From Hsuehochloa calcarea (lineage: Eukaryota > Streptophyta > Magnoliopsida > Poales > Poaceae): DNA of 64,000 nt. Both the position numbers and the translations under genes were made by a program. Below are positions 1 to 11,115 of this stretch, piece by piece. Numbering within the stretch: position 1 is the first letter of the stretch; each line of letters opens with the position of its first letter. The stretch lies in NCBI GenBank assembly GCA_036346395.1, contig CM070599.1, positions 25,473,232-25,537,231 on the forward strand. The letters run 5' to 3'. The notes below the pieces were generated by a model, which worked only from the letters and a program-made list of their open reading frames with translations, was not told the DNA's origin and did no database searches.

Positions 1-695
1 TTATTGCTCGAACCACCTGTGACGCCACGTGTCATTACCCCTTGGGTAATCACACTTAGGCACACGGATTACTATTTGTCTGCTTGGTAGAACACCGCTC
101 CGACGAATAGCAAGCCTTTTATCAGAGTTGCGCAGCAAACAATAAGATAGAAACTGTACATCTTTATTACAGTAGTAGCCACGCAAAGCTATGATTCTTA
201 ATACAAATATTACACAAACACAAAAGGGTGCTTCTCCGCTTCTGAAGTCTGCTCAAAATCGCCTCCTACTCGTCCCACGAGTCAAAGATGGCGCCCATCT
301 CGCTCAGGTCCTCACAGTCGGTGCCTTCTCCTCCTGCGGTTGCATCGGTACCTGCAAGTCCTTCATCCCACTCGGGATAGTTCCCAGCCGGACTAGGATC
401 TACAAAGGAGAATACTAACAAGGTTGAGTACAAACGTACTCAGCAAGTATTAATAGCAAAAGATGCACTGCGTGGCTGATCTCTGATCATTACCACATTT
501 TCTAAATCATCTCTTTCTGAAAATAACTCATTAAAATATTAGGTGGTAATTTTAATTCTGAAAACACTACTTGTCACTCGGAGAGAATAAAGACCCCTAG
601 CGGTTCCTGTAGATTCCAATCCAGGAGACTGGCATGAATTCATGATTTGATATAGCACTGCGTGAGGCTTGTACCACTTTACCCATAGCTACTCT
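1..695 (-). mobile_element. Ty3/gypsy-type LTR, 3' part (U5/R side), minus strand
   Basis: No coding region is convincing here. Read on the minus strand the segment has the look of the downstream part of a long grass LTR, with a stretch containing paired GAGTAC/GTACTC words near 425-445 as seen again near 37430-37450. It is interrupted at 696 by the inverted-repeat block and appears to resume at about 2964, so I treat 1-695 and 2964-5159 as one LTR of roughly 2.9 kb running off the left edge. Identification rests on pattern recognition; no gag-pol sequence is present to confirm the family. Confidence 0.4.
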
Positions 696-2963
696 TGTTG
701 GACCAAAAAGGCGACTAGAGGGGGTGAATAGAAGCACGCTCACTTTTTCACTAATAATAGATTCAACATAAATTTCACTCCAATAGCTATGAAAGCTATG
801 AAGATCAATATACCAGTACAGCGGAAGACTAGTATTGAATCCAACCTAACCCCCGAAGCAAAACAACCAAAGATCAACACAAGATAAAACCAATCTCAGT
901 GCAGGGCGGTCGGACCGCTGGATCAATGGCGGTCGGACCGATTCCCTGCCGGTCTGATCGGTGACCACGGCGGTCGACCACCGGCTTTGAACACGAATGT
1001 AAAGCCCCGACGACGAAGTTGCAAATAGATGAAATTTTTGATCTACAACTCCAAACTTAATGAAACTTGGAACACACCTTCTCTATGATATCAGGAACCT
1101 ATTCCAATCGAATATTGTGATAATTCTTAGAAGAAGTGCGATCCTTTTCCGTTTGATTGAAGAAGGATTCAAAACCGGATCAAAACAAAACTTGATCCAA
1201 AATCTTGCTCGTGGGTGATTAATGATCAAGATAATCCTAGGTATGTTGCATAACTGTGCGACCGGCCATAACCGGTCAGGCCTTAATCGATTTTGTTGTT
1301 TCACGTGTTTTCGATCTGATTCTGATCTATCGGTCTTAACCGTCCTAATCGCCGGCGGCGGTCAAACCGGTCCAAGATCGGTCCGACCGGCCACAGCGGC
1401 GGTCGGACTGGCCAATTTTAGAAAGTATGGATTGAGCTGGGCCAAAAATAGAGGGTGTAGGTAAGAGAGGAGATTCTATTGCACTTGGTCCCATAATTTT
1501 TGGAGTCTCCAGTCAAAAGTTCTATTGGTTTGAAAATTCCAGTAGGTTTCGGTTTTCTAGAGAGAAAATTCGGCTAAGTCTTTACTGGCAGTCTGACCGG
1601 CCAATAGGTGGCGGTCAGACCGGCTAGGGTGGTCACTTGGATCGTCGCCTGTCGTGGCGGCAATATTCGGTTGTTAGGTCAAAGTCATGAGTTTCAGGGT
1701 ATATATATTGCATGATGCATGTTTTGACTAACATGGATCAAGTTGTGAAGAACTTGTTTCCAAATTCGTTTTACTTATCTATTGTAGTGCAGGTTGCTTG
1801 GTGGTCAACGACGGTTAACGGCGAGGATGATCGGGACTAGGCTTGGAGAGCTAAGGTCCAGAACGATTGACAATGCTGGGTGAGGTCAATGTACTCAAGT
1901 ATGGTGCAAGATGGACAAGGGTGACCTAGTGGCTAATCCGAGGCGCAAGACGGCGCAAGGTGTAGCTAATTAGGTCAAGGGGTGTTAAAGACGGTGCATT
2001 AAAATGGGTGCGTATGTGTCCCGTTTATTTTGGGCCTTAACGGGAGCCCAATTGAGTCAAACTTCTAGAAGGTCTAACCCTCCACTATAAATAGGGGAGG
2101 GAGGTGGCTGCACCTCCGCTTCGTCTCTTTTGCTATTTTTGTAAACCCTAATTTTCTTAGAGAGAACTTTTGTGGAGGCTAGGATTCTTGATAGTTTGAT
2201 GTGATTTTCGTGCTCTTGGATTGAGCATTGTGCTCCATTGATGGAGAGGCTGTAAGCCCATATCATATCAATCAATTAAAGGAAAGTTTGATCAATATTT
2301 TGTCTCATTGCGTTCTTTCTTTATATTTGATGATTTTGAGTCTTTATTTGATCCGCGAGTTTTTGATTGAATTCTCCACGTGATATAGCTTGTTGTGACA
2401 TGTGGGAATATACCTAGGATCATCTTGATCATCAATCACCCACGAGCAAGATTTTGGATTAAGTTTTTGTTTTGACCTGATTTTGAACCCTTCTTCAATC
2501 AAACGGAAAAGGATCACTATTCTTCCAAGAATTATCACAATCTTCGACTGGAATAGGTTCCTGATATCATAGAGAATGTGTTTTTCAAGTTTCATAAAGT
2601 TTAGAGTTGTAGATCAAAAGTTTCATCTATTTGCAACTTCGTCATCGAGGCTTTCTGTTATGTTCTTCGGGCCGGCGGTCAGACCGGCCAGGGTCACCGG
2701 TTAGACCGACAGGGAATCGGTCCATCCGCCATTGATCCAGCGGTCCGACCGCCCTGCACTGAGATTGGTTTTTATCTTGTGTTGATCTTTGGTTGTTTTG
2801 CTTTGGGGGTTAGGTTGGATTCAATACTAGTCTTCCACTGTATTGGTATATTGATCTTCATAGCTTCCATAGCTCTGGAGTGAGATTTGTGTTGAATCTA
2901 TTATTTGTGAAAAAGTGAGTGTGCTTCTATTCACCCTCCTCTAGTCGCAATTTCGGTCAAACA
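696..2963. mobile_element. 2.27-kb block with ~550-bp inverted ends (foldback/inverted LTR)
   Basis: The first ~548 bases (696-1243) recur as a reverse complement at 2412-2963 with roughly 90% identity by eye. The outer ends are TGTTGGACC... and ...GGTCAAACA, so the block starts TG and ends CA like an LTR. The arms contain several copies of a GGTCGGACCG-type short palindrome typical of some grass LTRs. The ~1.17-kb loop holds a TATA box (2086-2093) and a U5-like tail, so the simplest reading is a plus-strand LTR followed by an inverted copy of its own first 550 bp. I see no clean target-site duplication (ACTCT left, AAAAT right). ORFs inside are short and unlike any protein I know. Confidence 0.6.
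2086..2093 (+). promoter_or_regulatory. TATA box of the LTR-like block
   Basis: A TATAAATA box lies in a CCACTATAAATAGGGG context, followed by a transcript-like leader without long ORFs. This is the usual layout of a grass LTR promoter and sets the plus orientation for this module. Transcription through the 3' arm would make RNA complementary to the 5' arm. Confidence 0.5.
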
Positions 2964-5159
2964 AAAATTATTATAAAACTAGCAATGCATGTTGATACAA
3001 AATAATATAATTTTATAAAATAGGTACGACATGATCAAAGGTATACGACTTGTCTTCGTTGAAGGTTTGAGATGCTTCAGCATACGGTTTCAGGAATTCT
3101 TTAGCAAAGCCGGAATCTACACGTGCGAAAAGAGCCAAATAAATACAATAAATCCAAATAAAATTCAAAAATTACAAAATCAGAAGCGAAAGCAAGGGGT
3201 TGAATTTAGAAATGAGAATCGACAGAATCAGAGTTCGTATGAATTAGAACAAATATCCGAAAGTTTGCGCTCACATGAAAATATAGAAAATAGGAAGGAG
3301 AGAGAAATTCCAAAGAGCTCTACCGAATTTTTTGATTTACAGAGCAAGGTGTTGGTGCCAGCGAGGGAAAGGGAGAGGCGGCGGTGAACTAGCAAAATAG
3401 AACCCCGGGAGCAAGGCGGTTCTAATGGTGGTGGCGGCGCCACCGGCAGAGGTCTGTGTGGCGACGGTGCGCAAAAAGGTGCAATAGGAATAGTGGCATC
3501 GGTGAACCGGACGCATTGAGGGAGATAGAGGGAGCATCGTGTAGAGCGTGAAGCGACGAATCCAACGGTGGTGGTAGCTTAGACAGATGACCTTCGATGC
3601 CGACGCAGTCCGACGGAGAAGGGGCTTAGGCAGCGCACGGTCGCCGACGAAATCCAGGCAAACAGGGAGGGGTTAGAGAGTGAGGTTGGCGGCAATTTGA
3701 AGAGGGAGGTTGGGATCACGCGGTGCTCCATTTTATAGGCGAAGGAGGCACACGGTTCAACCACGAATGCGAGCGGGAGTCGCGTTAGCCCCGTACGAGG
3801 CTCCGGCTGACCGGCGATGCTTCAAACAAAAGGAAGGAAGCACGGCGTAGAACGCCACGAGGAAAATGCAATGGTGGTGGAGATGTCGTCGGGGGATCAA
3901 CGATGGCGGCAGAATGCGACGAATAAAGAGGTTTGGTTGGCGGGAGAAAAAGCTCGATTCTAGCGAGGAGAAAGTGAGGGAGAAGGGCGAACTCTGAGAG
4001 GTGGGAGAGGAAGCCAAGGGTCTTGTTGTGACGTGGTTGGCGCAGAGAATGGATGATCGAAGAGGGAGAACTAAGAGGTGGGACTTCGGCTGTTTGCATG
4101 AGAGCTCTCGAGCTTGCTGTGCTTTGGTTGCTTCGGTTTTGGGGGAGAAGAGAGAGGGAAGGAGAGGAGGGGTAGGGGGAGGAAGCTGCTCCCATTTTTA
4201 TAGAAGAGGAGGGGGGAGCTCGACAGTGGATAGGCCGGGCGCCGCGTTGGCAGAGCAGTAGGCCGGGCCGGGGCAGCATGGGGCGACGTGGGGAGGCCAG
4301 GCTGCAGGGCATGGGGCGAGTGCTGGTGGCAGGAGAAGGTGACGCCAGGGGATGGGCGAGCATGGCCGCCATGGTGCTTGGTCAAGGAAGGATAGAGAAA
4401 AGCAACGGGAAGAAGAATCGAAGAAAAGGGAAGAGAGAAGAAAAAAGGAAGGGGAAAGAAAATCCAAACAAATAAATTCAAAAATTTCAAGAAAATATTG
4501 TAAAATCCCTTGGAACCTTAAAATACCAAATAAAATACTTTTACATTTATTTGTTGTTTATTTCAATTATTTAAAATGTTTTTCGCTTGAAATTTAATTT
4601 ACACTTTAATAAATTCAATAAAATGCAAAAACTCCTAAATAATTCCACACTTTTAAAATAATTAATTTAAATTAAATTTTACAACTCATAAAAGGAATTT
4701 TTGGGAAAACATTAAAGAAAATAATTTAAATTGAACTCCAATGAAATAGTAAAATAATTTTGAGAAAATCCAATAAATCTATTTTTATTTTAATTAAAGT
4801 TTGATTTATTCATATTAAATTGTTTCACTTTTTGAAAATATCACATTAAGCTTTTAACAAATGAATATAAATCAAATGATTCCTTTAAAGTTTCAAAAAG
4901 ACTATGAAATTCGGGAAAGCCGAAAGGAAATAGAAAGATCTTAGCGCAAATAAAGACAAGGTCTTGGAAAAAGGAAATCCAAGATAAAACCATAAAATCA
5001 AATAAAATAATTTTTATTTAGTCAGAGTTTGATTTACTCACATTAAATTATTTTTAATTTATGAAATTTCCAAATTAAGCTTTAACAATTCAGGAAAAAT
5101 AAAATGGTTATTTTTATTTTCAAGATTTCAAAAAGGCCCGAAAAAATTGGGATGTTACA
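2964..5159 (-). mobile_element. Ty3/gypsy-type LTR, U3 side, minus strand
   Basis: On the minus strand this begins at 5159 with TGTAACATCCC, the common start of a class of long grass Ty3/gypsy LTRs, then runs through AT-rich sequence (4480-5159) into a GC-rich promoter-like zone (3350-4450). TATA-like sites on the minus strand lie at about 4194-4202 and 3727-3735. The many overlapping ORFs between 3031 and 4600 in all frames are low-complexity Ser/Pro/Arg translations of this GC-rich zone and are not genes. The LTR has no attached internal region in the window, so it may be a solo LTR or the inner edge of an element lying to the left. Confidence 0.5.
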
Positions 5160-6470
5160 GAATTTTAGATATTTTTTCTTGGAATTTGTATTAGAATCCC
5201 ATTGCTAATTTTTATTCAAAATTACAGTAATTTAGGGATTTTTTCTTTGGAATTCGTATTGAAATCGAATTGTTAATTTTATTTTATTTTTATTCAAAAT
5301 TTTAATTATTTTTGTTGTATTTCTTATACAAATCTAATTGCCAATTATTGTTTATTTTTTTTATTTTGAATTATATTGAAATCAAATTGCTATTTTTTAT
5401 TCCGAATTTAGTTTTTTTGTTGGATTTCGTATACAAATCTAATTTCTATTTTTAATTTTTTTTTTAATTTTTGAATTATAACTATTTAGATTTTTTATGG
5501 AAATCAATTTATTTTTAAAAAATTTATTCCAAATTTTAGTTTTATTGTATTGGATTTGGACTCTTTTACTTAGGAATTTTCGTACATAAATTTAATTACT
5601 AATTTTATTTTATTTTTTTCTAAATTTCATTAGCAATTTTAAACATATATTCTTCCTTTTAATCTATATCGTTATAATATAGACCCACCACGATCGACGG
5701 TGTAGATCTTTCTTTTTTACCGATTAATATATGAACTTCTAGCCTATGATAATTAACGTGTTGGCTTCTTTTTACTCTGCTTATAGCTAAATTTATTTAA
5801 TTTATTCAAATTTATTTTTGGATTTTATGTTGGAATACATATTGAAATCAAATTGCAATTTATTCTTTTAATTTTATTCTGAATTTCAATTATTTTTTCC
5901 TTGGAATTCGTATCCAAATCAAATTGAGATAATTTTTATTCAAAATTAAAGTTATTTAGGTTTCTACTTTGGAATCTGTATTGAAATCAATTTACTAAAT
6001 TTTTTTATTCATAAATTCAATTATTTTTTTGTTTTATTTTGTATACAAATCTAATTGCCAATTATTGTTTAATTTTTATTTCAAATTATAATAATTGGAA
6101 TTCATTTTGAAGTCAAATTACTACTTTTATTTTATTTTTATGCCGAATTTAGGTTTTTTTTTGTTGGATTTCGTATACAAATCTAATTTCTATTTTTTAT
6201 TGCGAAGTATAATTATTTATGGATTTTACTTTGAAATTCGTATGGAAATTAAATTAGTAATTTTTTTATTCTTATTTTGAATTTCAGTTTTATCATATTT
6301 GACATGGACTCTTTTACTTAGAAATTCGTTTGGAAATCAAATTACTAAAAAATTATTTTAATTTTAATTTTTAGTTTTATTGTATTTAACATGAACTCTT
6401 TTATTTTACTTAACATTGAATCTTTCTTTTAATCTACGCCATTTTAGTTGGCAAAATGGTACATATTAAC
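5160..6470. repeat. AT-rich degenerate ~720-bp duplication
   Basis: Two diverged copies of an AT-rich unit lie in tandem, about 5160-5660 and 5880-6420. Matching landmarks in the same order include a 'ccaattattgttta' word (about 5339 and 6057), a 'ggatttcgtatacaaatct' word (about 5422 and 6166) and 'ggactcttttactta' (about 5555 and 6306), giving an offset near 720-750 bp. Within each copy a shorter unit of the type 'ttggaattcgtattgaaatcaaattgc' recurs irregularly, so the unit itself seems built from older repeats. No coding capacity; the 61-aa ORF at 6095 is a low-complexity Phe/Tyr/Ile translation. Confidence 0.6.
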
Positions 6471-6705
6471 TAGTGTATTGATAAGTTTAGTCCGACAACA
6501 GACATAAATAGAGGACCTCACTCGCATACATTTCTTCAAACGTCAGGAAAGCAACACACAAATGGTACGGAAAACACAGACGAGCAAACCACATGGCACG
6601 TGCGGCGCGTCGGCAACCAATCACAGCACGATGTGCTACTAATAGTACTACCTGGACCCATTGATGCATGATTGCGTGATGCATGCATCGATCGATCGGT
6701 CTCCA

Positions 6706-7537
6706 TCAGTCTTTGAAGATGCCAAAGGACGGGTTCACGACGGAGATGCCGCCGTCGATGAGCAGGTTGTGGCCGCTCACGTAGCGCGCGTCGTCGCTGG
6801 CGAGGAAGAGCGGCGGCGGCGATGTCCTCCACCCGCAGGCCCACGCCCTTCAGGTTCGCGAAGGCCTCCATGGCTCGAACGCCTCCATGGCCTCCTCGAA
6901 CGCCTCGCCGTCCAGCCCCACGTACCCCGTGGCCAGCGGCGTGGCGGCCGCTGCACTGCAGGGGAGACGCAGTTAACGCGGATCCCGTACCGACCCAGCT
7001 CCGCTGCCGCGTTCATCGTCAGCCCCACCAGGGCGCGCTTCGCGCACGTGTACTCGTGCGACGCCGCGCGCGCCGGCCACCGCCGAGGCCAGGCTCGACG
7101 TCCCGATGATGCAGCCCCGGTGGGCGGGCACTGTTGTTGGAATAATCTTGATATGTTAACTTGTGTCAGTTAGTTTATTCGGTGGTTTTTAGTAGTTGGC
7201 TTTGTTAGTGGTCTGCAGGAACGGGCCCACCGGGTTCACGGCCAGCAAGGGCTCGAAGTCCTCCTTGGTGCTCTCCCGGATGCTGAACATGATGTCCAGC
7301 TTCCCGAACCTGGCGACGGCGTGGTCGACCGCGCCTGCGATGTGTTGTCCTCGCTGGTGACGTCGCAGCGCACGTAGCTGGAGACCCCCTCGCCGAGCTC
7401 GGCGCAGAGGCGCTCGGCGAGCTCGTCCTGGATGTCGGCGATGGCGACGCTGGCCCCGTGCCTCACGGACAGCCGGGCCGTGCACTCGCCGATGCCTCTC
7501 GCGCCCGCCTGTGATCAGAGCCACCTTGCCCTCCAGC
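6706..7537 (-). pseudogene. Short-chain dehydrogenase/reductase (SDR) pseudogene
   Basis: Minus-strand remains of a classical NAD(P)-dependent SDR, closest in style to plant momilactone A synthase / TASSELSEED2-type enzymes. Visible parts, in order: Rossmann start (VALITGG, then GIG after a frameshift, ~7525-7480); adenine-pocket region (VAIADIQDELAE); CDVTSED; LLAVNPVGPFLQ; a CIIGTSS serine region; the catalytic YTCAK (YxxxK) at ~7050; LGRYGIRVNCVSP; and the C-terminal DARYVSGHNLLIDGG ending at a stop at 6706. Breaks: an early frameshift in the glycine loop, one before YTCAK, and one in a GCC run near 6815. A 74-bp foreign insertion at 7131-7204 replaces about seven residues. The 5' edge looks like an intron acceptor (TTGTAG before GCTGGAGGG), so the first exon is missing or upstream. 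It cannot make enzyme. Confidence 0.88.
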
Positions 7538-9226
7538 CTACAACGACGGGCGTACGTGACAAATTAATCCACGTTACACATGTTACATGCATGCGAAATA
7601 GAGAACAAATCAAATGAAAATGGAGTGGAACCAGTGAGGAGCTTAAATGTGGCTGTGAATGGCGCGAGAGAAGCGGAGAGAAAATGGCACTGTGAACGGG
7701 TTTCTCTAGCTGAGCTTCGGTCTCGTCATACGTGTGGGATAACACCGTATCAACAGGGCAGCTAGCATAGGACGCGACAGCTAGCATAGGCGAGGGCTTG
7801 CGGAGGCGATGGGGGAAGTTGGGGACACAAATATGTGGACGCCGGTCTCGAACGGTGGCGTGCTGGCACACGGAGGCGAAGCGAAAGTGGACGAAGGCTG
7901 CTGACGGGTAGGGCCAGCGTGTCAGTGAGCGCGAGGAGCGGGGGTGCGAGGCAGGCTGGAGCGGACACGATAGAATTGTGACGGGCAAATTTCGGCACAT
8001 TGGCTCGATGGGAAATTCAAATGGAGTTTGTAATTTTCAGAAAAATGCCGATATTTTGCCAAAAATTTAAACCTATCAAACGTGCTCTAAAATTTATGAT
8101 TTTTTTGGAGGCGGCTCCTAACATAGTCTAGTTTATTTTGTAACCTTTTCAAAGTTTTGTGTGTTCTGTATTTTTCTCGAAAATGCTTTCAAGCTGTTGT
8201 TTGTATATAAATGCATTGTTGCTTTTAATAAAAAAAATTTAAAACATGCTAAAAAAATTCCCTACATATAAACATGATCAAAATTATTACAACTACTTTT
8301 TTCTCAAAGTATTTAAACATGGATAGAGAGCGAAAGTATTGTAATAACCACACTCTTAATTTCAACAAATATTTTGAACATCGAGACTCCCGAGGCTACG
8401 GGCAAACACTGAAACGGAGGGGATAGCACCGTTTTTTGTCAGCTAAAGTGTAGTCTCTTTCGTGTAGATGTGCATAAGTGCATATTCAACAGGGCTAGCT
8501 CGTTGACTGCGACACAGGGGACATTAGATGCATGCATATCAGGATTAGCGACCTAAAAAAGTCGGCCTCAGCCATGCCGACCGTCAAGTTTCGACGTCAA
8601 CGGCGACGGCCCTTTGGGCTTTGTGCGAGCTGTGAAGTAGCAAAGTAGTAATCCATCATGGTAGATCGCTGCATGATCCTGGTGCTCAGTCTGTTTCCAG
8701 GCCCAAAACAGAACGATCAACTTGGACATCCATTCTTGTTTGGGAACGACGACACGTCAGCTCGATTTTTTCGGCTGATCCCAGCCCACAGATCAGTCGG
8801 TTTTCCCGATCGAGTTGCCTCCCAATTGCGCCACCACCCAGCGCGCCGCCTGCTCGCGGTGAGGCCTCCAACGCCGACGCGGCCCTCCGGCAAGCTCCTA
8901 ACATACCACAACTGCTTCCATCTCCCCCTCTCGCTGGCACCGTGCGGCTCCGTCTCCCCCGCCCCGCCCTTCATCCTCGTCTTGGCTGGGGACGACGGCA
9001 GCCGTCTCCTAATTGCTAGTAGTTCTTTTTGCCTCGGCGGACGCTGCCGCCTCGTTGTCATTCACCATCGGTCCTCCACCGCCCCGGCCTTCCTCAGTGG
9101 TGGCGGGAGACGGCGCAATTCGGTCCAGTGAACCAGAGCCCTAACCCAACGGTGGTAGGAAACGCTGGCGCCACAGAGGAGAAGGATGAGCTCGCCGGAT
9201 CATAAATCTTCAAGCGATCGAAGATG
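7538..9226. other. Intergenic, no supported gene
   Basis: The left part (7538-8000) is upstream of the SDR pseudogene and might include its lost first exon or intron, but no SDR residues are visible. ORFs at 7515-8000 (-) and 8658-9131 (+) are open but show no domain, no conserved motif and Ser/His/Arg-rich composition. The AT-rich stretch 8020-8460 has no repeats that I can pair. I see nothing else to support. Confidence 0.4.
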
Positions 9227-9235
9227 AGAAATTAG
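9227..9235. repeat. Target-site duplication of MULE-A, left copy
   Basis: AGAAATTAG here matches AGAAATTAT at 16782-16790 in 8 of 9 positions. A 9-bp duplication is the hallmark of Mutator-superfamily insertion. The register could shift by one base (GAAATTAGA/GAAATTATA). Confidence 0.65.
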
Positions 9236-9445
9236 AGAATTTTTTTAAAAAAATAATCTATTTTTTTATTCAAAATTATAAAATTACACCTTCAATTTTT
9301 TTTTACAAAAGTATACCTCTGTCGCCAAATCCAGTCGCCAACGAAGTGACATTAATGAAATCGCTGAACGGTTAGACGACAGAGATGAAATCGGCCAATT
9401 GTCGGACAACAAGTTATGTCATCTAACCGTAGGCGACTGCATCCT
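9236..9445 (+). repeat. MULE-A left terminal inverted repeat
   Basis: Pairs with the reverse complement of 16500-16781. Similarity is strongest over the outer ~70 bp; farther in, both sides are built from short degenerate modules around GTCGCC and AACGGTT, so the inner limit is approximate. The left arm looks shorter than the right. Confidence 0.75.
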
Positions 9446-9957
9446 AAGGCTAGTTTTTTATTTAATTATTTTTTAAAAAATATTTGAAAGTCAATTCTCT
9501 CGAACTATTCATAACTTAAAAGTAAATCTATCTGTTAACCATATATAATACTATCCTTTTAACTGAGTGTAATTACATATATGGACTGAAAATATTTTTG
9601 TGGATTGATAATCTTTGACACTTCAGTGTATATATCTTTCACAAACAACTACACAATATTTTCAGGCCTTGCACCAGAAGTGATACATGTTGTTGGATGC
9701 CTTTATAATGAAGCTATGAATAACATGAAAGAATTGAGTGTGAAAAGACGATGAGATTTGATGTTGCAAATTAAAATAGACTTTATAATGAAGTTGGTAA
9801 TAACACCACGCATAGGGTTTTGTTACGTGCATAAGAAACAACATCATGCACGATGTAACAAACCGAAATACTCCTACGATACATATACGTCTTTGTAGAT
9901 TCAACCTTCGACGAGGGACTAGTACATAATGCACCAACCTACTGCGTGGACTAGGGA

Positions 9958-10715
9958 CATTTTCCCTTCCTTGCTAGCTCGGCGTTGAACTCCTCGTCGG
10001 CCTCTTTGGCCTTGGTCGCCATTTTTCTCATTTTCTCGCGCTCCCTCTCGCGATCCTCGCGCTCGCTGCGTCTGCACGCCTCGAGATGAGCTTTCGTCTC
10101 CCGACGTATGCGCTCGTTTTGCTTGTCATTGCGGCACTCCTCCTCCCAGATCTCGCGGGCCCTTTTGACATTCCACTCCTCGTAGTCGAGAGTCCATTGG
10201 TCACGTGGGTGGATCTCTTAGTCGATCCACTTGCGGTAGCCATATAGCAGAGAGGGAGACTACGGGTAGAAGGGAGAGGTTGTTAGTGTGTACTTTGAAA
10301 GATAAATAGTAGGGGAACACAATGTAACTAGTCCTTACCGGCTACCGATAGCTACTCGTGTCCCAACGTCTGTCGGGATAGTCACCGGAGTAGTTCACAC
10401 AACCCCAGTAACGCATGCCCAGGCTCAGCCTCTGCTTAGATTGAAGAATTTGCATGGGTCCATGCACCAACAGAGGGGCGGCGTCTCTCCCTCTGGCGGG
10501 TGTTGCGGCGAACACTCGGTTGGAACGTTCTGGTAGGGGTTGCTGCTATGGGGGAGTCATTGTGGAGAGCTGCCATCCTGGCAAGCTCCACTTGCCGGAC
10601 CCGGGCCGCAGCAGCCCTTGCTTGCTCTTCCCGGGCCCCAAAAGCCTTTGCTAGTTCGCGGATCTCGTCCCATTACCTATTCATGTTATCCATCTCGACG
10701 TGTGAAACAAGCTCT
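9958..10715 (-). pseudogene. MULE-A cargo: coiled coil / GRF-like zinc-finger remnant
   Basis: Minus-strand remains of a spliced gene. The first exon (about 10715-10322) reads as a charged, Ala/Arg/Glu-rich coiled coil (WDEIRELAKAFGAREEQARA), then a basic stretch, then, in a shifted frame, GMRYWGCVNYSGDYPDRRWD. A good GTAAGG donor follows and the acceptor CCCGTAG lies near 10258. The second exon (10256-9958) reads YRKWID, one stop, EIHPRDQWTLDYEEWN and a long Glu/Arg-rich helix. The 'RYWGC...KWID' pattern resembles the C-terminal half of GRF-type zinc fingers found in plant transposon proteins. Function unknown; an accessory or captured protein is likely. Broken by a stop in each exon and a frame change. 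Confidence 0.5.
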
Positions 10716-10811
10716 GGTGTAGTATTGGGTTTGGTTGTGTAGTGCTCTCTCTCAGATCTCTTCCACCTCCTTTTATAAGCCAAATAGTTGTCATCGTGTG
10801 GTTAATCTCAT

Positions 10812-11115
10812 ATGAGTAGCCTGCGAGGCAGAGTGTTGTCTTGTTATTATGAAAAGTTGCTGGTGAGGCAGAGTATTGTCACGTCTTATATTGTAGAGAG
10901 TTGTGATGTCTTGCTTTGCAGTGTCTTGTCTTTTCGGTCTGAAAAGTTGAGGAGGTATAGTGTTGTCATGCCGATCTCAAAAGTTGGCGAGGTAGAGTGT
11001 TGTGACATCTTACTTTGTAGAGTTTTGTCACTTCCTGCTTTGCAGAGTCATTTTTTGATCTGAAAAGCCAAGGAGGTCAGTGTTCTCAAGTCGATATGAA
11101 AAGTTGGCGAGGCGT
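10812..11115. repeat. Imperfect tandem repeat in MULE-A
   Basis: A 'gaaaagttg..gaggcagagtgttgtc' module recurs at least five times at uneven spacing of roughly 50-100 bp, joined by TTGCTTTGCAGAGT-type words. Copies are diverged, so this is an old minisatellite-like array. Open frames across it are a by-product of the repeat. It lies between two cargo remnants and might be expanded intron or spacer. Confidence 0.55.

Noticed and set aside
1083..2595. ORFs in the inverted-repeat block (72-83 codons)
   Set aside because: They mirror each other because of the inverted repeat and have no protein features.
3031..4600. Many overlapping ORFs up to 195 codons on both strands
   Set aside because: Low-complexity Ser/Pro/Arg translations of a GC-rich LTR promoter zone; no domain, frames overlap in all six readings.
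8658..9131. 157-codon plus-strand ORF left of MULE-A
   Set aside because: No motif, compositional Arg/Ser/Pro bias, opposite strand also open; no splice or homology support.
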